Shown: in pieces, positions 6,830-7,840 of the stretch | Layout: every line of letters begins with the position of its first letter | How positions within the stretch are numbered: position 1 is the stretch's first letter | Assembly (NCBI GenBank): GCA_013151655.1 | Contig: JAADHX010000197.1 | Location: 1 to 7,840 of the forward strand | Length of the DNA: 7,840 nt | Direction of reading: 5' to 3' | Source of the DNA: Actinomycetota bacterium | Lineage (GTDB): Bacteria; Actinomycetota; Acidimicrobiia; Acidimicrobiales; Poriferisodalaceae | The notes under the pieces: model-generated | The model's database searches: none | Told to the model about the DNA's origin: nothing | Seen by the model: only the letters and a program-made list of their open reading frames with translations | Made by a program: the position numbers and the translations under genes

Positions 6830-7408
6830 TCAGTCGATGCGAGTGACCTGGTAGGACGATCGGTCCGTTCCGATGACCCGATATCGGAAACTCCGGGTGC
6901 CCGCGGCCCACGGGTTATCGACCCATGCCGAGAAAGGCTCGCGCAGCCACAGAGGCGACGCTCTCATCAGTTGTGCCGACTCGGCGGAATCGACCCAGCG
7001 GGCTTGAGTTACTATCTGGTCGGGATCATCGATGGCAATCTCGCCCGAGTGCGGCCCTGCTAGGTGGATGTCGGCCGACATCGTCCACTCCATGTCCGGA
7101 GCCTCCACAGTGACGCAGTAAAGGCGGCGTTCCCAGACGCTGACCGTCAGCCCGGTTTCCTCGATGACCTCGCGGCTAAGGGCGCTTAGCAACGTCTCGC
7201 CCGGATCGACCACGCCCCCAGGTGGGCTCCAGTCTGACGCGCCACCGCGCCGCTGGTTCTCCACCAGCAGCACACGACCTCTATTTTCGAGGACGCCTCC
7301 GGCAACCTGCCATCGCTTCACGACGCTCAGTCTGCCACCGCCCAGCCGCTTTGCCCAGTAGATCCAATACGGTCGGCCCACTACGATGCGACCCAATACG
7401 ATCGACAC
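6830..7408 (-). CDS. NUDIX hydrolase
   Basis: A 192-residue NUDIX protein with a perfect Nudix box: G65-x5-E71-x7-REVIEETGL (79-87), preceded by WSPPGG (60-65). Such enzymes hydrolyse a nucleoside diphosphate linked to another group, using Mg2+ held by the REVIEE helix glutamates. The substrate cannot be read from the sequence; MutT-like cleaning of damaged nucleotides is one possibility. The fold's first strand begins near QVAGGVLENRGRVLLV (34-49). Residues 1-29, with PYWIYW, are an unusual N-terminal extension. The start is uncertain: GTG 7408 overlaps the edge of a strong GGGGAGG, TTG 7396 lies 11 nt past that sequence, and GTG 7321 gives the shortest normal fold. Its stop is 2 nt before the dinB ATG at 6827, so the two are probably co-translated. 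It is divergent from the small membrane protein gene at 7418. Confidence 0.9.
   Translation of the reverse strand: MSIVLGRIVVGRPYWIYWAKRLGGGRLSVVKRWQVAGGVLENRGRVLLVENQRRGGASDWSPPGGVVDPGETLLSALSREVIEETGLTVSVWERRLYCVTVEAPDMEWTMSADIHLAGPHSGEIAIDDPDQIVTQARWVDSAESAQLMRASPLWLREPFSAWVDNPWAAGTRSFRYRVIGTDRSSYQVTRID
7364..7404. repeat. imperfect 12-mer direct repeat, possible operator/promoter element
   Basis: CCAATACGGTCG (7364-7375) and CCAATACGATCG (7393-7404) match at 11 of 12 positions, 29 bp apart. A related CACTACGATGCG lies between them (7379-7390). As a result TACGRT occurs at 7368, 7382 and 7397, about 14-15 bp apart. The last copy is 15 nt before the ATG at 7418 and could serve as a plus-strand -10 box. 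The region may also encode the first residues of the NUDIX protein, so the repetition could be chance. Confidence 0.35.
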
Positions 7409-7414
7409 CTCCCC
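7408..7414 (-). promoter_or_regulatory. Shine-Dalgarno-like GGGGAGG at the NUDIX gene start
   Basis: On the minus strand GGGGAGG ends at 7408, containing the full GGAGG core. It touches the GTG at 7408 with no spacing, but the in-frame TTG at 7396 begins 11 nt after it, a workable if long distance. This makes TTG 7396 a serious alternative start for the NUDIX gene. Confidence 0.4.
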
Positions 7415-7417
7415 AAC

Positions 7418-7447
7418 ATGGAACCGCCCTCAATGGAACCACCTTCA
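7418..7447 (+). repeat. 15-bp tandem duplication at the 5' end of the small membrane protein gene
   Basis: Two consecutive 15-base units (7418-7432 and 7433-7447) each encode MEPPS and differ at two synonymous third positions (CCG/CCA and CCC/CCT). The unit includes the ATG, so the duplication created or preserved two in-frame start codons. The next unit begins TESP and may be a decayed third copy. Confidence 0.7.
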
Positions 7448-7780
7448 ACGGAATCGCCAACCCCGCACCCAACAGTGGTCGAACCGGTCGATCCGGCCAC
7501 CGTTCAACTACCTGATACCAGCCTCGCCCCGACCGCGCTTCCGTCGACGCTCGCCCGAGCTCTGGCGTTCACCGCCGTGATCATCGCCGGTGTGTGCGGC
7601 GGTCTTGTTGGGTGGGCCGTCACCGACCTTCAGTGCACCGGCGATTGTGGTACTCCGGCCACAATCGGCGCGGTAGTCGGGGCCCTCCTGGCCGCTGGAG
7701 GTGTGGCCGTGATCGCTGTGCTGACCCTTCGGGCAATGGCCGAGTGGAATCAGCAGGCGTCGATCCGACACCGGCGGTAG
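7418..7780 (+). CDS. small two-helix membrane protein with Pro-rich N-terminus, unknown function
   Basis: A 120-residue protein I do not assign to a named family. Residues 1-44 are rich in Pro, Ser and Thr and probably disordered, opening with a duplicated MEPPS pair. Two hydrophobic helices follow (about 48-69 and 81-103), joined by a short loop LQCTGDCGTP with C73 and C77. Arginines after helix 2 (R105, then RHRR at the end) suggest both termini are cytoplasmic and the loop lies outside, where the cysteines could form a disulfide. Codon bias is good over the membrane part, supporting a real gene. No ribosome binding site precedes the ATG at 7418, and the duplicated ATG at 7433 is an equal alternative. 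It is divergent from the NUDIX gene. A possible downstream gene begins 27 nt after its stop. Confidence 0.72.
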   Translation: MEPPSMEPPSTESPTPHPTVVEPVDPATVQLPDTSLAPTALPSTLARALAFTAVIIAGVCGGLVGWAVTDLQCTGDCGTPATIGAVVGALLAAGGVAVIAVLTLRAMAEWNQQASIRHRR

Positions 7781-7807
7781 AGCAACAGAAATCCTACCGA
7801 GACACCG

Positions 7808-7840
7808 ATGAACGAACCCCACCCCGATCGCCCCACCCCG
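7808..7840 (+). CDS. possible start of next gene, cut by window edge
   Basis: An ATG at 7808 opens a frame that continues to the end of the window, encoding MNEPHPDRPTP. Proline-rich starts like this resemble that of the preceding gene, and the spacing of 27 nt after its stop would suit an operon. No clear ribosome binding site is present and only 11 codons are visible, so this is a weak call with no family assignment. Confidence 0.3.
   Translation, partial: MNEPHPDRPTP
7817..7839 (-). other. G-quadruplex motif (four G4 runs)
   Basis: The minus strand has four runs of exactly four guanines separated by T, CGATC and T, so loops are 1, 5 and 1 nt. On the plus strand this is a perfect 10-bp direct repeat CCCCACCCCG (7817-7826 and 7831-7840) around GATC. 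The pattern satisfies the usual rule for an intramolecular quadruplex with up to four tetrads. It lies just after the ATG at 7808, and the G-rich strand would be the template strand of that gene. Confidence 0.6.

Noticed and set aside
6831..6911. ATG at 6911 as the dinB start
   Set aside because: It lies inside the NUDIX coding region in another frame and adds 28 residues that do not resemble any DinB N-terminus.
5457..7500. SOS control of dinB through a LexA box (GAACNNNNGTTC type)
   Set aside because: I looked upstream of dinB and the NUDIX gene and found only half matches, such as TCGAAC near 7478 without the second half. Damage induction is not supported by the sequence.
1..7840. A defence or otherwise undescribed multi-gene system built around the MoxR ATPase
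   Set aside because: MoxR next to DUF58 and TgpA is a common conserved arrangement. No nuclease, toxin, phage or mobile-element gene, CRISPR array or tRNA is present to suggest an accessory island.

Overview
The window comes from a fairly GC-rich bacterium (roughly 60% by eye, G/C-biased third codon positions). It is most likely an actinobacterium. The evidence is a DUF3040 protein, the MoxR / DUF58 / transglutaminase trio in its actinobacterial form, a ROK kinase of the 'GCGGPM...SPLNI' type, a DinB with the actinobacterial 'RFG' tail, and sparse Shine-Dalgarno signals. A placement near Acidimicrobiia is only an impression.

Layout. On the minus strand, 1-369 holds the N-terminal third of a ROK sugar kinase that runs off the left edge. 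A short divergent region (370-476) separates it from a tight plus-strand operon: MoxR AAA+ ATPase (477-1448), DUF58 membrane protein (1454-2638) and a TgpA-like membrane transglutaminase with a C-terminal DUF4129 (2640-4919). Facing it on the minus strand are a NUDIX hydrolase (6830-7408), DNA polymerase IV (5457-6827, start codon 2 nt beyond the NUDIX stop) and a DUF3040 membrane protein (4943-5329, with its own ribosome binding site and a candidate promoter). On the right a small two-helix membrane protein (7418-7780) reads plus, followed by what may be the first codons of another gene (7808 onward).

How they work together. The MoxR-DUF58-TgpA trio is a widespread conserved module: a cytoplasmic chaperone-like ATPase, a membrane-anchored partner with the DUF58 signature, and a membrane protein with a transglutaminase/protease-fold domain outside the membrane. 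Its substrate is not visible here. DUF3040 is another actinobacterial envelope protein, so the centre of the window looks like an envelope neighbourhood. The NUDIX-DinB pair suggests joint expression of a nucleotide-type hydrolase and a translesion polymerase.

I see no mobile element, CRISPR array, tRNA/rRNA, or convincing new multi-gene system. The more unusual signals are small: a four-run G-quadruplex motif at the right edge, a back-to-back pair of -10-like hexamers at 459-468, a repeated 12-mer ahead of the small membrane protein, and the NUDIX-DinB stop/start junction. No stretch longer than 300 bases lacks a gene.
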